Shown: piece after piece, positions 1 through 8,734 of the stretch
How the letters are laid out: every line of letters begins with the position of its first letter
How positions within the stretch are numbered: position 1 is the first letter of the stretch
NCBI GenBank assembly: GCA_965205055.1
Contig: OZ242030.1
Span: 496,001 to 560,000, forward strand
Source: CBDBBY01 sp965205055
Lineage (GTDB): Bacteria; Pseudomonadota; Alphaproteobacteria; Rhodobacterales; Rhodobacteraceae
Reading direction: 5' to 3'
Length of the DNA: 64,000 nucleotides
Made by a program: the position numbers and the translations under genes
Notes under the pieces: model-generated
Database searches by the model: none
Told to the model about the DNA's origin: nothing
The model's input: the letters and a program-made list of their open reading frames with translations, nothing else

Positions 1-1353
1 AATCGGATTCATCCGAGAATATTTTCGCAACTCAGAAGGTCGGTCAATCCAAGCGAAGCACTTTCGCAGTTCGACGGCTTTCTGAAGGGTCTTCCTGCGG
101 GGATTCAGCTTTTTTCGCTATTTGATGCGAACCCGCAATTGATCTCATTGTTGACCGACATCTGCGCGACAGCGCCCGGGCTCGCGTCCTATCTCTCGCA
201 GCATTCGCAAATCTTTGATGCGGTATTGGATGGCGGCTTCTTTTCGTCATTTCCCGCCTCCGCAACCATAACTTCGCAGGTTTTGGACGCGCTTGGCGCG
301 GCGCAGGACTACGAATCCAAATTGGATGCAGCCAGAAGATTCGCGAAGGAACAGCGCTTCCGGATCGGCGTGCAGAATTTGCGCGGCTTGATGAATTGCG
401 AAGAAGCGGCCGCCGCCTATTCCGAACTGGCTGACGGCGTGCTTGGCGGCCTTTATCCGGTAGTCGTTGAAAACTTCCAAAAGCGCTACGGACCTCCTCC
501 GGGGCGCGGAGCATCATTGATCGCTATGGGATCCTTGGGAGCAAAAAGTCTGACTTCGCAGTCGGACCTTGATCTTATCGTCATTTACGACGCTCAAGGC
601 GAGGAATTTTCAACAGGCAAGAAATCGATTTCGACACGCGCATATTACGCCCGCATGACCCAAGCATTGGTTTCCGCGCTGTCGGCGCTGACGGCGGAAG
701 GCAAGCTTTACTCGGTCGATATGCGTCTGCGCCCGTCAGGAAGGCAAGGCCCGGTAGCGATTACGATCCAGTCATTTTCCCGCTACCAGATGGAGGAAGC
801 GTGGACTTGGGAGCATCTTGCGCTGACAAGGGCACGACCGGTGGCCGGGTCGCCGGATGTCGGGAACGAAATTGAAGCCCTCCGAAGGTCGATCATTGGC
901 GAGAAAGGCGATCGTTCCACGGTATTGGCTGGACTAAGGGACATGAGGCGCCGTTTGGCCGAAAACGAAGATGCTCGGCGGGCAGACAATCCTTGGGAGG
1001 TCAGAATTGGACATGGCCGATTGCTCGAAATTGAGCTGTTCGCCCAAGCGGCAGCCTTGATCGGCAATTCGCCGGAACGCAAAGTCAAGGCTCAATTGGC
1101 CGCCGGCGTCGAATGCGGCTGGTTGGCCGAGAGCGAAGCCGGAAGACTCTCTGAATCGCATGCGACGCTGAGAAGCGTCATGCAGGTCGCTCGGCTGACC
1201 GTAACTGATTCGTTTCGTCCGTCCGAGGTCGGCACGGGCGCAATCGAGCTATTGCTGCGGGAAGCGGGCGAACCTTCGCTCGAACACTTGGAGAAGCGAA
1301 TTCAAGAAGAACGGATCGACTGCATGAACATTCTATCGGCATTGATCGCGTGA
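1..1353 (+). CDS. glnE: Bifunctional glutamine synthetase adenylyltransferase/deadenylase, C-terminal part (5' partial)
   Basis: The reading frame is open from the first base, so the gene begins outside the window and only about 450 C-terminal residues are visible. GlnE adds and removes AMP on glutamine synthetase in response to PII proteins, controlling ammonium assimilation in the cytoplasm. The second nucleotidyltransferase domain is clear: the stretch GSLGAKSLTSQSDLDLIVIY carries the G-S/G and DxD metal-binding pattern of the family, followed by MRLRPSGRQGP and the helical C-terminal region with NPWEVRIGHGRLLEIE. The N-terminal deadenylase domain is not visible. A short conserved gene follows 22 bp downstream on the same strand. 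Identification as the GlnE adenylyltransferase half is confident; the full length cannot be judged. Confidence 0.93.
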   Translation, partial: NRIHPRIFSQLRRSVNPSEALSQFDGFLKGLPAGIQLFSLFDANPQLISLLTDICATAPGLASYLSQHSQIFDAVLDGGFFSSFPASATITSQVLDALGAAQDYESKLDAARRFAKEQRFRIGVQNLRGLMNCEEAAAAYSELADGVLGGLYPVVVENFQKRYGPPPGRGASLIAMGSLGAKSLTSQSDLDLIVIYDAQGEEFSTGKKSISTRAYYARMTQALVSALSALTAEGKLYSVDMRLRPSGRQGPVAITIQSFSRYQMEEAWTWEHLALTRARPVAGSPDVGNEIEALRRSIIGEKGDRSTVLAGLRDMRRRLAENEDARRADNPWEVRIGHGRLLEIELFAQAAALIGNSPERKVKAQLAAGVECGWLAESEAGRLSESHATLRSVMQVARLTVTDSFRPSEVGTGAIELLLREAGEPSLEHLEKRIQEERIDCMNILSALIA

Positions 1354-1375
1354 AGGGGCGGACGCAGTCAGGACG

Positions 1376-1675
1376 ATGGGCAGGCCGATGAAAAAAGGGG
1401 CGCATCCTGCGGATCCCAGAGGTTTAATCCTTGAAGCATACAACATCAAAGACTTGTCGGAAAAAGACTGCCGTACCATCTTTCTCGACTGGGCGCTCGG
1501 TGTTCCGGCCGAATCCGACATGGCCCGTCTGATGTCGGAACTGGCTGAACACTACGTTGAGTTGAATCCGGAGCACCCAATGAGCATGCTGCTGAATGAG
1601 AATACCGACAGCATAAAAAACGTCAGATCATTGCGAGGGCGATTCTCGAAGCGCAAGGGCAAGGCAAGGGCCTGA
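1376..1675 (+). CDS. Conserved small hypothetical protein (99 aa)
   Basis: A 99-residue soluble protein directly downstream of glnE. It contains DPRGLILEAYNIKDLSEKDCRTIFLDWALGVPAES, then an acidic helical stretch ending in HPMSMLLNE, and a basic tail. I recall short proteins of this pattern as conserved in Rhodobacterales, but no function is known to me and none is proposed. There is no signal peptide or membrane segment. Two in-frame ATG codons lie at 1376 and 1388; the first has a weak AGGA a few bases upstream, so the start is uncertain by four codons. The spacing suggests it may be cotranscribed with glnE. Confidence 0.7.
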   Translation: MGRPMKKGAHPADPRGLILEAYNIKDLSEKDCRTIFLDWALGVPAESDMARLMSELAEHYVELNPEHPMSMLLNENTDSIKNVRSLRGRFSKRKGKARA

Positions 1676-1693
1676 TTGGGGCCAGCGCGCACT

Positions 1694-1709
1694 CCGCATT
1701 GCGGGTTTT
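1694..1709 (+). terminator. Weak candidate terminator after the glnE operon
   Basis: CCGC-ATT-GCGG followed by GTTTT lies 18 bp after the stop of the small protein gene. The stem is only four base pairs, so this is a tentative call based on position and the short T run. Confidence 0.3.
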
Positions 1710-1728
1710 CCGGATTATTCAATTCCGA

Positions 1729-1866
1729 TTATCTGCGGCGCAAGGCGCATTTCAGGTTCCATTGCGAAGCCGCTTCGCATTCGAAAAGCATGTAGCCGGT
1801 ACAGCGGTATTCAATCAGGGATGAAAAAAGCAAGTCATTCAATTCGTTTTGGATGCTGAAATCCAA
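1729..1866 (-). CDS. Possible small protein or gene remnant (45 aa, TTG start)
   Basis: On the minus strand between the glnE operon and gltA there is an open frame ending in TAA. It reads LLFSSLIEYRCTGYMLFECE, then a Trp/Cys-containing stretch and a basic end CALRRR. A TTG at 1864-1866 is the only convenient start; there is no convincing ribosome binding site. The Tyr/Cys/Trp-containing composition looks more protein-like than random frames nearby, and three cysteines could bind metal or form disulfides. It lies downstream of gltA in the same direction. It may equally be chance or the tail of a decayed gene; no family is recognised. Confidence 0.22.
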   Translation of the reverse strand: MDFSIQNELNDLLFSSLIEYRCTGYMLFECEAASQWNLKCALRRR

Positions 1867-2004
1867 GCCTTCGGTAATTGGATTCCAACCTCGGCACCTT
1901 CAATTTATCCAAGCCCTGCCCAGACTCCCTGAAATTTTCTAGCAGCGGCCTGAGGCATGTGCAGCCCATGGACAGCACCGTTCGACATATTGCTGCTGAT
2001 CCGG

Positions 2005-3300
2005 TCAGCGATCTTCGATTTTAACGAACTCGCGGTTGACAGGGCCCATGTATCGCTGCCGCGGGCGACCGATCTTCGAAGTTGGGTCGCCAATCATTTC
2101 CTTCCACTGCGAAATCCAGCCGACAGTGCGCGACAAAGCAAAGATCGGCGTAAACATCTCTGTGGGAAAGCCTATCGCGTCAAGGATGATGCCGGAATAG
2201 AAATCCACATTGGGGTAGAGCTTTCTATCGATAAAATATTCGTCTTGCAGCGCGATCCGTTCAAGCTCTTTGGCAATTCGGAGAACGGGACGATTGTCGT
2301 TCGAAATAAGGTCGAGAATTTCATCGGCGGATTCTTTCATTACCCGCGAACGCGGATCGAAGTTCTTGTAGACCCGATGCCCGAATCCGACCAACCTGAA
2401 CGGGTCGCTCGGATCTTTGGCACGACGGATGTACTCAGGAATCCGTTCAACGGTACCGATTTCGCGAAGCATTTGAAGGCAAGCTTCGTTTGCGCCGCCA
2501 TGGGCCGGTCCCCAAAGGCAAGCGATTCCGGCCGCGATGCAAGCAAACGGGTTCGCACCGGATGATCCGGCGAGGCGAACCGTCGAAGTGGACGCGTTTT
2601 GCTCGTGATCCGCGTGGAGAATGAATATCCTGTCCATCGCCTTGGTGATGACCGGCTCTTGCTGGTAGTCGGAAGCCGGAACTGCAAAGCACATCCGCAG
2701 GAAGTTGCCGACATAGTCGATATCGTTGCGAGGGTAGATGAACGGTTGCCCCACAGAGTACTTGTAGGCCATTGCGACAATCGTGGGAAGCTTCGCGATC
2801 ATTCGGATTGATGCGATTTCGCAGTGCCAAGGGTCTTCGATGTCCAACGAATCATGGTAGAACGCCGACATGGCCCCCATGACGCCGGTGATGATGGCCA
2901 TCGGATGAGCGTCGCGGCGGAAGCCGTTGAAAAAATGGCGCATTTGCTCATGCACCATCGTATGCATTGTCACCCGGTTGCTGAAGTTTTCGAGCTGGCT
3001 CTGCGTCGGCAGTTCGCCATTGAGCAGCAGGTGGCAAACTTCCAAATAGCTGGAGTTCTCGGCTAGATGTTCGATGGAGTAGCCCCTGTACTGAAGCTGT
3101 CCCGCTTCTCCGTCGATAAATGTTATGTCCGAATCACATGAAGCGGTCGAAGTGTATCCTGGGTCATAGGTGAACATGCCGCTCTTCGAATACAGGGATC
3201 GGATGTCGATTACGTCTGGTCCCGCTGTCGGTGAAAGCACTGGAAGTTCAATTTCGTTGCCCCTGACGGTGAGCAAAGCTTTCTCTTTTGACTCTGACAT
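2005..3300 (-). CDS. gltA: Citrate synthase (type II)
   Basis: Condenses oxaloacetate and acetyl-CoA to citrate, the entry step of the TCA cycle, in the cytoplasm. The 431-residue length fits the hexameric Gram-negative (type II) family, which is NADH-sensitive in many members. The catalytic residues are visible: His267 in GPAHGGANEAC, His308 in FGHRVYKNFDPR and Asp366 in PNVDFYSG, matching His264/His305/Asp362 of the E. coli enzyme. The N-terminal beta region with GYTSTASCDSDITFIDGE is also typical. The ATG is preceded by a GAGAA-type ribosome binding site. The gene follows gltX in the same direction after about 640 bp, so it probably has its own promoter in that AT-rich gap. Confidence 0.97.
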   Translation of the reverse strand: MSESKEKALLTVRGNEIELPVLSPTAGPDVIDIRSLYSKSGMFTYDPGYTSTASCDSDITFIDGEAGQLQYRGYSIEHLAENSSYLEVCHLLLNGELPTQSQLENFSNRVTMHTMVHEQMRHFFNGFRRDAHPMAIITGVMGAMSAFYHDSLDIEDPWHCEIASIRMIAKLPTIVAMAYKYSVGQPFIYPRNDIDYVGNFLRMCFAVPASDYQQEPVITKAMDRIFILHADHEQNASTSTVRLAGSSGANPFACIAAGIACLWGPAHGGANEACLQMLREIGTVERIPEYIRRAKDPSDPFRLVGFGHRVYKNFDPRSRVMKESADEILDLISNDNRPVLRIAKELERIALQDEYFIDRKLYPNVDFYSGIILDAIGFPTEMFTPIFALSRTVGWISQWKEMIGDPTSKIGRPRQRYMGPVNREFVKIEDR

Positions 3301-3939
3301 GTTCGAGTTCTCTTTCGGTTCGGGACGGCAAAAGCGAAGTACAATCCGCCATCAGTTGAATGCAGCATTCGAATTCCTGCGCTGGGCGCACGTTGGCCAA
3401 GCGCCCATCCTGTTCGTCGGCCAAAGCGTTACAAAACTCGTCATTCCGCGAGGCATTCGCGGCAAGGCGGGTCATGGCTCTACGCGGGACGCGGTGCTAG
3501 CCTTCTATCGGCTAGACGAATCCGAGCTGCAACAAATTTTGCCGACTAGCAGATGCCGATGAAGTTGGCACCAACATGTCGACGCTGAAATTCGTGCATC
3601 CGCTACCACCGATGCCCTGCGTTGTCAATCTGACGATGATGACCCACTTGAATGAAAGCAGAAACCGGGAAAATATCATTTTTGAAAAAAAATACTGAAA
3701 ATTCAATACAGTTCACCGGCAATTAAAAAATATTAAGTGCTATTGTTTAGCTCAGTCAGCTTGACAGATGCTTTGATTAAAAAAGGTTGTCGAGCGTCAA
3801 ATAGGTAGTTCAATATTCGTGTTTTCTTCGGGTGACGCGCATAGATTACCCATTAGATAAATTTTAAATCGGCGGAAACCGATTATTCTATTCATAACGA
3901 GGCAAGTACGCCGGAAGCTGAACGCTTGATTGAGGAAAG
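3301..3939 (-). other. Long intergenic region between gltX and gltA, no gene supported
   Basis: About 640 bp with no convincing reading frame in either direction. The part from roughly 3680 to 3900 is clearly AT-richer than the surroundings and is the likeliest place for the gltA promoter, which would give a long 5' leader. A small hairpin near 3867 may end gltX transcription. No riboswitch or repeat was recognised. Confidence 0.5.
3867..3884 (-). terminator. Candidate gltX terminator hairpin
   Basis: AATCGG and CCGATT form a six-base-pair stem around a six-base loop, about 55 bp after the gltX stop, followed on the minus strand by TTTAAAATTTAT. The stem is short and the tail is not a pure T run, so this is tentative. 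Confidence 0.3.
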
Positions 3940-5349
3940 TCAGGCATTCTGAAGAACGTGATCAACTCGAATCAGCGTTTCGGAACGTCCAATAACTTCC
4001 ATTATGTCAAATACGCTTGGCGATGCGGAGCGTCCGGTAAGCGCAAGGCGGATGGGCTTTGTGACAGGCCCTAGTTTCAAGTCCTTTTCAGACGCGAGTT
4101 CGCTTGCAATATGTTGCAAGCTGCCTCGGCTCCATTCAGCGCTTGCCGCTCTGCTTTTGAACTCGCGCAAGAGGCAGATTGAATCTTTGTCGAACAATTC
4201 TGCGATCTCATTGGCAGGGACGAACGGTGCCTTGCCCAACAGAAAATGCCCGTTGTCGGCAATTTGAGCCAATGATCTTGCTCGCTGCTTGAGGAGCGGC
4301 ATTGCCGCCCTGAGGTGCGGTTCCAGCGGCTCCGGAATGAGTTGTCTATTGTTGGCATCCAAGTAGACATTTAGCTGAGTGAGCAGTGTAGAGTCGTCCG
4401 CAACGGCGATGTGCTTGCTGCAGACATTCATCATCTTTTTTGAATCAAGCCGCGCCGGCGATTTCCTGAAGCCTTCCAATGAAAACCAGTCGATTGCTTG
4501 CTCAGTCGTAAAGAACTCGTTGTCTCCATGGCTCCATCCGAGTCGGCAAAGGTAGTTTCTCATCGCTTCCGGAATGATTCCGGCGGCGCGGTAATATTCG
4601 ACTCCGACGGCCCCGCCTCGCTTTGAAAGCTTTTTGCCGTCCTCACCATAAATCAACGGAACATGGGCAAATTCCGGTGTTTTCCACCCGAACGATTTGT
4701 ATATCAAATGCTGCTTCGGTGAGTTGGCAAGATGATCGTCGCCTCTGATAATATGCGATATGCCCATGTCATGATCGTCGACAACAACTGCCAAATTGTA
4801 AGTAGGGTTTCCGTCCGACCGAAGAATGACCAGATCTTCGATTGTTTCATTCTTCCAAGACAGTTTCCCGTAGACCGAATCACGGATTTCCGTTTGGCCT
4901 TCGACAGGGGTTTTCAGCCGTATTGTGAACGGCGCGTCAGGTGCGGCCGCAGTGCAGGCGTCTCTCCACGGACTTTGAAACAGCGTGGGGCTGCCGGCTT
5001 CCTTTGCTTCCTTCTTGGCGTTTTCGATTTCCGCAGGGGTGGAATAGCATTTGTAGGCTGCGCCGAGTTTCAGCAACTCACGAGCAGCCTCGATATGTCG
5101 GGGTTGTCTTGAATGCTGGCTCATGGCATCGCCATCCCAGTCCAGTCCAAGCCACTGCAGCCCCTCAATGATTGCAGCCTCGGCCTCTTCGGTCGACCTT
5201 TCGCGGTCGGTGTCTTCGATGCGCAGCAGAAACTTGCCTTGACTGGCTTCGGCGAAAAGCCAATTGAAAAGCGCAGTTCGCGCGCCCCCGATGTGCAAGA
5301 ATCCTGTCGGTGAGGGCGCAAAGCGCGTGATGACTGGTGAATTATTCAT
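3940..5349 (-). CDS. gltX: Glutamyl-tRNA synthetase
   Basis: Charges tRNA-Glu (and in many alphaproteobacteria also tRNA-Gln, later amidated). The protein of 469 residues starts MNNSPVITRFAPSPTGFLHIGGARTALFNW, containing the class I HIGH-type motif (HIGG); the KMSKS-type motif appears as KLSKRGGAVGVEY. The frame stays open 36 codons further upstream, but the family begins a few residues before the VITRFAPSPTG motif, so the ATG at 5349 is chosen. The C-terminal anticodon-binding region is present and the length is normal. It lies between lexA and gltA, as in many Rhodobacterales, although comEC, often found between lexA and gltX in that group, is not here. Confidence 0.96.
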   Translation of the reverse strand: MNNSPVITRFAPSPTGFLHIGGARTALFNWLFAEASQGKFLLRIEDTDRERSTEEAEAAIIEGLQWLGLDWDGDAMSQHSRQPRHIEAARELLKLGAAYKCYSTPAEIENAKKEAKEAGSPTLFQSPWRDACTAAAPDAPFTIRLKTPVEGQTEIRDSVYGKLSWKNETIEDLVILRSDGNPTYNLAVVVDDHDMGISHIIRGDDHLANSPKQHLIYKSFGWKTPEFAHVPLIYGEDGKKLSKRGGAVGVEYYRAAGIIPEAMRNYLCRLGWSHGDNEFFTTEQAIDWFSLEGFRKSPARLDSKKMMNVCSKHIAVADDSTLLTQLNVYLDANNRQLIPEPLEPHLRAAMPLLKQRARSLAQIADNGHFLLGKAPFVPANEIAELFDKDSICLLREFKSRAASAEWSRGSLQHIASELASEKDLKLGPVTKPIRLALTGRSASPSVFDIMEVIGRSETLIRVDHVLQNA

Positions 5350-5509
5350 TGGCCGCAATTCAATCGAAGTTAAAACAAACCGCAAATCCGTCTGGCTGAA
5401 GAGCTTTACGCCAACATTCCGCGAGGATCCTGCGGACCCTCGGCTTCTGCCGAGCAACTCGCGGTTGGATGCTCGGCACTCATTCGTTGAGGATCAACGC
5501 AAAAGCAAA

Positions 5510-6166
5510 TCAATATCGCCTGAGAAGGCCAACAAGCTTTCCCTGAACCTCGACGTTCTCTTGGCTGTAGACCCGCGTCTCATGACTTTTGTTGGCCGGA
5601 ACGAGCGCGATGGACGTTCCTTTTCGCTGGAACTTCTTCAAAGTGACGTCCTCGCCTTTGACGAACGCAACCACGATGTCGCCATTTTCCGCGCTGGGCT
5701 GTCTGCGAATTACGACCGTGTCTTCGTCGTGAATTCCCGCTTCGATCATTGAATCGCCGGAAACTTTGAGCGCGAAATGTTCGCCGTTTCTACCAAACGT
5801 GTCGGGCGGCAACGCCAATGTGGATTCCTTGTGGCTGATTGCCTCGATCGGCGTGCCTGCGGCGATCTTCCCCATTACCGGAATTTCGACCAATTCAGAC
5901 ACGGCTTCAGCCGCTCTGTAAATGAATTCCTTGAATACCGGGGGCGATTTCTGGTCGGGAAACTTGAGAATCTCCAGAGCTCGCGCGCGATTGGGCAATC
6001 TGCGCAAATAGCCTCTTTCCTCTAGTGCGCAAATCAATCTGTGTATTCCCGACTTGGACTTCAAGTTCAAAGCGTCCTTCATCTCGTCGTAAGATGGCGA
6101 GACCCCGTCGACAGCAAGTCGGTCCCGGATCAATGTTAGCAACTTAAGCTGTTGTTTAGTAAGCAT
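5510..6166 (-). CDS. lexA: LexA, SOS response repressor
   Basis: Represses DNA-damage genes and cleaves itself when RecA filaments form. The 218-residue protein has an N-terminal winged helix (about residues 1-65, MLTKQQLKLLTLIRDRL...GVSPSYDEM...SKSGIHRLICALEERGYL) and a C-terminal S24 peptidase domain. The self-cleavage site is Ala103-Gly104 in GKIAAGTPIEA. The catalytic serine is Ser139 in SGDSMIEAGI and the lysine is Lys177 in DVTLKKF, matching Ser119/Lys156 of E. coli LexA. An SOS box lies 66 bp upstream of the start, so the gene is probably autoregulated. It follows moeA in the same direction but its own operator suggests a separate promoter. Confidence 0.96.
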   Translation of the reverse strand: MLTKQQLKLLTLIRDRLAVDGVSPSYDEMKDALNLKSKSGIHRLICALEERGYLRRLPNRARALEILKFPDQKSPPVFKEFIYRAAEAVSELVEIPVMGKIAAGTPIEAISHKESTLALPPDTFGRNGEHFALKVSGDSMIEAGIHDEDTVVIRRQPSAENGDIVVAFVKGEDVTLKKFQRKGTSIALVPANKSHETRVYSQENVEVQGKLVGLLRRY

Positions 6167-6231
6167 TTTGTATCTCCGTCAATTGATCCCAGTCCAGACT
6201 CAGGGCAATGGCTGCCACATCGTCGAAACCT

Positions 6232-6246
6232 GTTCTACAGCTGTTC
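6232..6246 (-). promoter_or_regulatory. LexA-binding site (SOS box) upstream of lexA
   Basis: The plus strand reads GTTC-TACAGCT-GTTC, an exact match to the alphaproteobacterial SOS operator GTTC-N7-GTTC (GAAC-N7-GAAC when read toward lexA). It sits between the moeA stop and the lexA start, where an autoregulatory operator is expected. Confidence 0.85.
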
Positions 6247-6264
6247 GTGATTTGTGTCAATCCG

Positions 6265-7452
6265 CTAATTCAAAGGAATGTAGGCCATCGGATCTCCTGC
6301 GGATAGCGGACCCTGGTTGGGCGGACGGACTGCGAGCGCATTGGCTTCGGCCAGTACGCTGATCAGAGAACTGTCCTGCTTTTCAAACACGTGCAGCACA
6401 TTCGCTTCGTCCCGGATGGACAGCTTGGCGCGCATGTAATGCTCTCTGGGTCCGTTCGGGCCGATCGGGGAAGACAAGATTCCGCTGCTGCGGGGCAGGG
6501 GGCCGGACGGCAGGCCGAGCATTGCCCTGATCGCCGGAACGAGAAACACATACCCGCACACCAGCGACGAGACAGGATTTCCCGGGAGGCCGACGATCGC
6601 CGTGCGGTTAAGGCGGCCGGCCATCAAAGGTTTGCCCGGCCGCATCGCGACCTTGTAGAACTCAGTTCGCATTCCGAGCATTCCGGCTGTTTGCCGGACA
6701 AGATCGTATTCGCCGACAGAGGCGCCGCCCGAAGTCACGATCAGATCGGCGCCTTCGGCGAACTCGAATGCCGTTGACAGCGATGCGAAGCTGTCCCGAG
6801 CGATCGGCAAAGATCTGAAGCGAGCGCCGGCGTCTTCAAGGATCGCCCGGAGGCCGAAGGCGTTCGAGGCTACAACTTGGTCGGCATTCAATCTTTCGCC
6901 CGGCATCGCCAATTCGTCGCCGTTGGGTATGAAGGCGATGATAGGGCGCTTTCTGACGACGACCCTGTTGGCATTCATTGAAGCCGCGAGCGCAAGCCGG
7001 GCAGGCGTTAGCTTCGTTGGCGCATCCAGTCGGTCTCCTCGTCGGAAATCTCCGCCGGCATGCCTTACGTGTGCATCCTGACTGCATTCGCTCTTGATTC
7101 GAATTCGTTGGCCTTCGCGGTGCACGTCCTCTTGGATGATGACTCTGTCGCTGCCCTTCGGCATTCTGCCGCCGGTGAATATCCTGACGGTTTGACCGGA
7201 TGCCACTTCACCTTCGAATGATCGTCCGGCGGGCGATTCGCCGATGATTTCGAATTGATCGCGCGTTTCAAGATCCTCGGAGCGCAGCGCGTAGCCGTCC
7301 ATTGAAGATGCATTGAACGGCGGCTGGTCCCGTTCGGCGACGACATGTTCGGCAAGGATGCGCCCTGCAGCTTCGGCGAGCGGGACAGATTCGCAACCGA
7401 CGGGCCTGACGAGATTCAAAACGCTGTCCAGCGCTTCGGCGACCGAAATCAT
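6265..7452 (-). CDS. moeA: Molybdopterin molybdenumtransferase MoeA
   Basis: Inserts molybdate into adenylated molybdopterin, the last step of molybdenum cofactor synthesis. The 395-residue length is normal. Recognisable family segments are the N-terminal PFNASSMDGYALRSEDL, VRIFTGGRMPKGSDRVIIQED, the MoCF-biosynthesis core DLIVTSGGASVGEYD, and VAMRPGKPLMAGRLNRTAIVGLPGNPVSS, which lines the active site. It overlaps moaC by four bases (ATGA), so translation is likely coupled. Its product would serve the molybdenum enzyme NarG encoded later in the window, among others. Confidence 0.96.
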   Translation of the reverse strand: MISVAEALDSVLNLVRPVGCESVPLAEAAGRILAEHVVAERDQPPFNASSMDGYALRSEDLETRDQFEIIGESPAGRSFEGEVASGQTVRIFTGGRMPKGSDRVIIQEDVHREGQRIRIKSECSQDAHVRHAGGDFRRGDRLDAPTKLTPARLALAASMNANRVVVRKRPIIAFIPNGDELAMPGERLNADQVVASNAFGLRAILEDAGARFRSLPIARDSFASLSTAFEFAEGADLIVTSGGASVGEYDLVRQTAGMLGMRTEFYKVAMRPGKPLMAGRLNRTAIVGLPGNPVSSLVCGYVFLVPAIRAMLGLPSGPLPRSSGILSSPIGPNGPREHYMRAKLSIRDEANVLHVFEKQDSSLISVLAEANALAVRPPNQGPLSAGDPMAYIPLN

Positions 7453-7928
7453 CTCCTGCCCGTGAAACGGCCCGATTTCCCGCCGTCCTTGAAAACCAAT
7501 CTGACATCCTTGATTTCCACGGCTCGGTCGACCGACTTCACCATGTCGTAAATTGTCAACGCGGCAACGGTCACGGCAGTCATCGCTTCCATTTCGACGC
7601 CGGTTCTGGCCGTGGTGGAGACCGAAGATTCAATTTCGATGCGCGTGGGCTCCTCGGCTGCCTCGAATTCAATTTCAACGCTGGTGATCGGCAAGGGATG
7701 GCAAAGCGGAATCAATTCGGCTGTTCGCTTTGCTCCCATGATGCCGGCCAAGCGCGCGACCTCAATGACGTCGCCCTTTCCTGACTGCCTCAGTTGGACC
7801 AACTCAAGGGTGGATCCGGCCATCGTCACGGCGCATCGCGCCTTGGCGGTCCTGCGGGTTTCGGGCTTGTCGGAAACATCCACCATCCGCGACTGCCCGC
7901 GATCGTCGAAATGCGTAAATCCGCTCAC
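7449..7928 (-). CDS. moaC: Cyclic pyranopterin monophosphate synthase MoaC
   Basis: Together with MoaA converts GTP-derived 3',8-cyclo-dihydro-GTP to cyclic pyranopterin monophosphate, the first stage of molybdenum cofactor synthesis. The 159-residue length fits. Signature segments are HFDDRGQSRMVDVSDKPETRRTA, the active-site stretch ELIPLCHPLPITSVEIEF, the TGVEMEAMTAVTVAALTIYDM helix, and the C-terminal KSVDRAVEIKDVRLVFKDGGKSG. It overlaps trpC upstream and moeA downstream by four bases each, so it is embedded in the trp operon. MoaA is not encoded in this window. Confidence 0.97.
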   Translation of the reverse strand: MSGFTHFDDRGQSRMVDVSDKPETRRTAKARCAVTMAGSTLELVQLRQSGKGDVIEVARLAGIMGAKRTAELIPLCHPLPITSVEIEFEAAEEPTRIEIESSVSTTARTGVEMEAMTAVTVAALTIYDMVKSVDRAVEIKDVRLVFKDGGKSGRFTGRR

Positions 7929-8734
7929 GCGACCCTCGGCTCGGCGCGTTCCGCCTCGACTAGCGACCTCAATGCCGGCTCGATGCTTTGGCAGCGCATC
8001 AGGCTTTCACCGATCAGGAATCGGCGGACGCCGTGCTCCGCCAGATCGCGCAGGTCGGCGGCGGATGCCAGTCCCGATTCCGCAACGACCTCGCAATCCT
8101 TCGGAACTTTCGGCGCCAGGCTCTTGGTGGTTTCCAGCGAAACGTTGAATGTTTTCAAGTTCCGGTTGTTGATCCCGATCAAAAGAGCGCCAAGTTCGCA
8201 GGCGCGGTCAAGCTCGGTTTCGTCATGAACTTCGATGAGCGCGTCCATGTCCCATGCTTCGGAAGCTTCCTTGATCTCAAGCACCTGCTGGTCGCTCACC
8301 ATCGCCATGATAATGAGTACGCAGTCCGCGCCCATGGCGCGCGACTCCGGGACTTGATACGGATCAAGCATGAAATCCTTGCGGATGATCGGAATGGAAA
8401 CCGAATTCGCAGCTGTCTTCAAATGCTCGCTTGAACCTTGGAAGCTGGGCCCGTCGGTAAGCACTGAAATGCATGCGGCTCCTCCGCCCTCGTAGGCTCT
8501 CGCAATCTTTTCGGGATCGAAATCCTTTCTGATCAGCCCTTTCGAAGGGCTTGCACGCTTTATCTCGGCGATGATTCCGAATCCGCGGTCCGCTGCGGCC
8601 CGCAACGATTTCGCAAATCCCCTAGGCGAAGGCATCGCTTTCGCCTCGCGCTCGACGGAATCCAGCGGCCGGGATCTTTTGAGCGATGCGATCTCGTCGC
8701 ATTTGTATTCGGCGATTCGTTCAAGGATCGTCAT
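7925..8734 (-). CDS. trpC: Indole-3-glycerol phosphate synthase
   Basis: Cyclises carboxyphenylamino-deoxyribulose phosphate to indole-3-glycerol phosphate in tryptophan synthesis. The protein is monofunctional (269 residues, no PRAI domain). The TIM-barrel motifs are clear: FGIIAEIKRASPSKGLIRKDFDP with the catalytic lysines and glutamate, IIRKDFMLDPYQVPESRAMGADCVLLI-like segment, LIEVHDETELDRA, GINNRNLKTFNVSLETT and VAESGLASAADL. It overlaps trpD upstream and moaC downstream by four bases, showing tight translational coupling. Confidence 0.97.
   Translation of the reverse strand: MTILERIAEYKCDEIASLKRSRPLDSVEREAKAMPSPRGFAKSLRAAADRGFGIIAEIKRASPSKGLIRKDFDPEKIARAYEGGGAACISVLTDGPSFQGSSEHLKTAANSVSIPIIRKDFMLDPYQVPESRAMGADCVLIIMAMVSDQQVLEIKEASEAWDMDALIEVHDETELDRACELGALLIGINNRNLKTFNVSLETTKSLAPKVPKDCEVVAESGLASAADLRDLAEHGVRRFLIGESLMRCQSIEPALRSLVEAERAEPRVA

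Noticed and set aside
3690..3712. TGAAAATTCA near 3695, resembling the TGAATTTTCA core of the IS tails
   Set aside because: Only about ten bases match, the flanks do not align with the tails at 42480 and 53580, and the surrounding DNA is AT-rich, so chance is sufficient.
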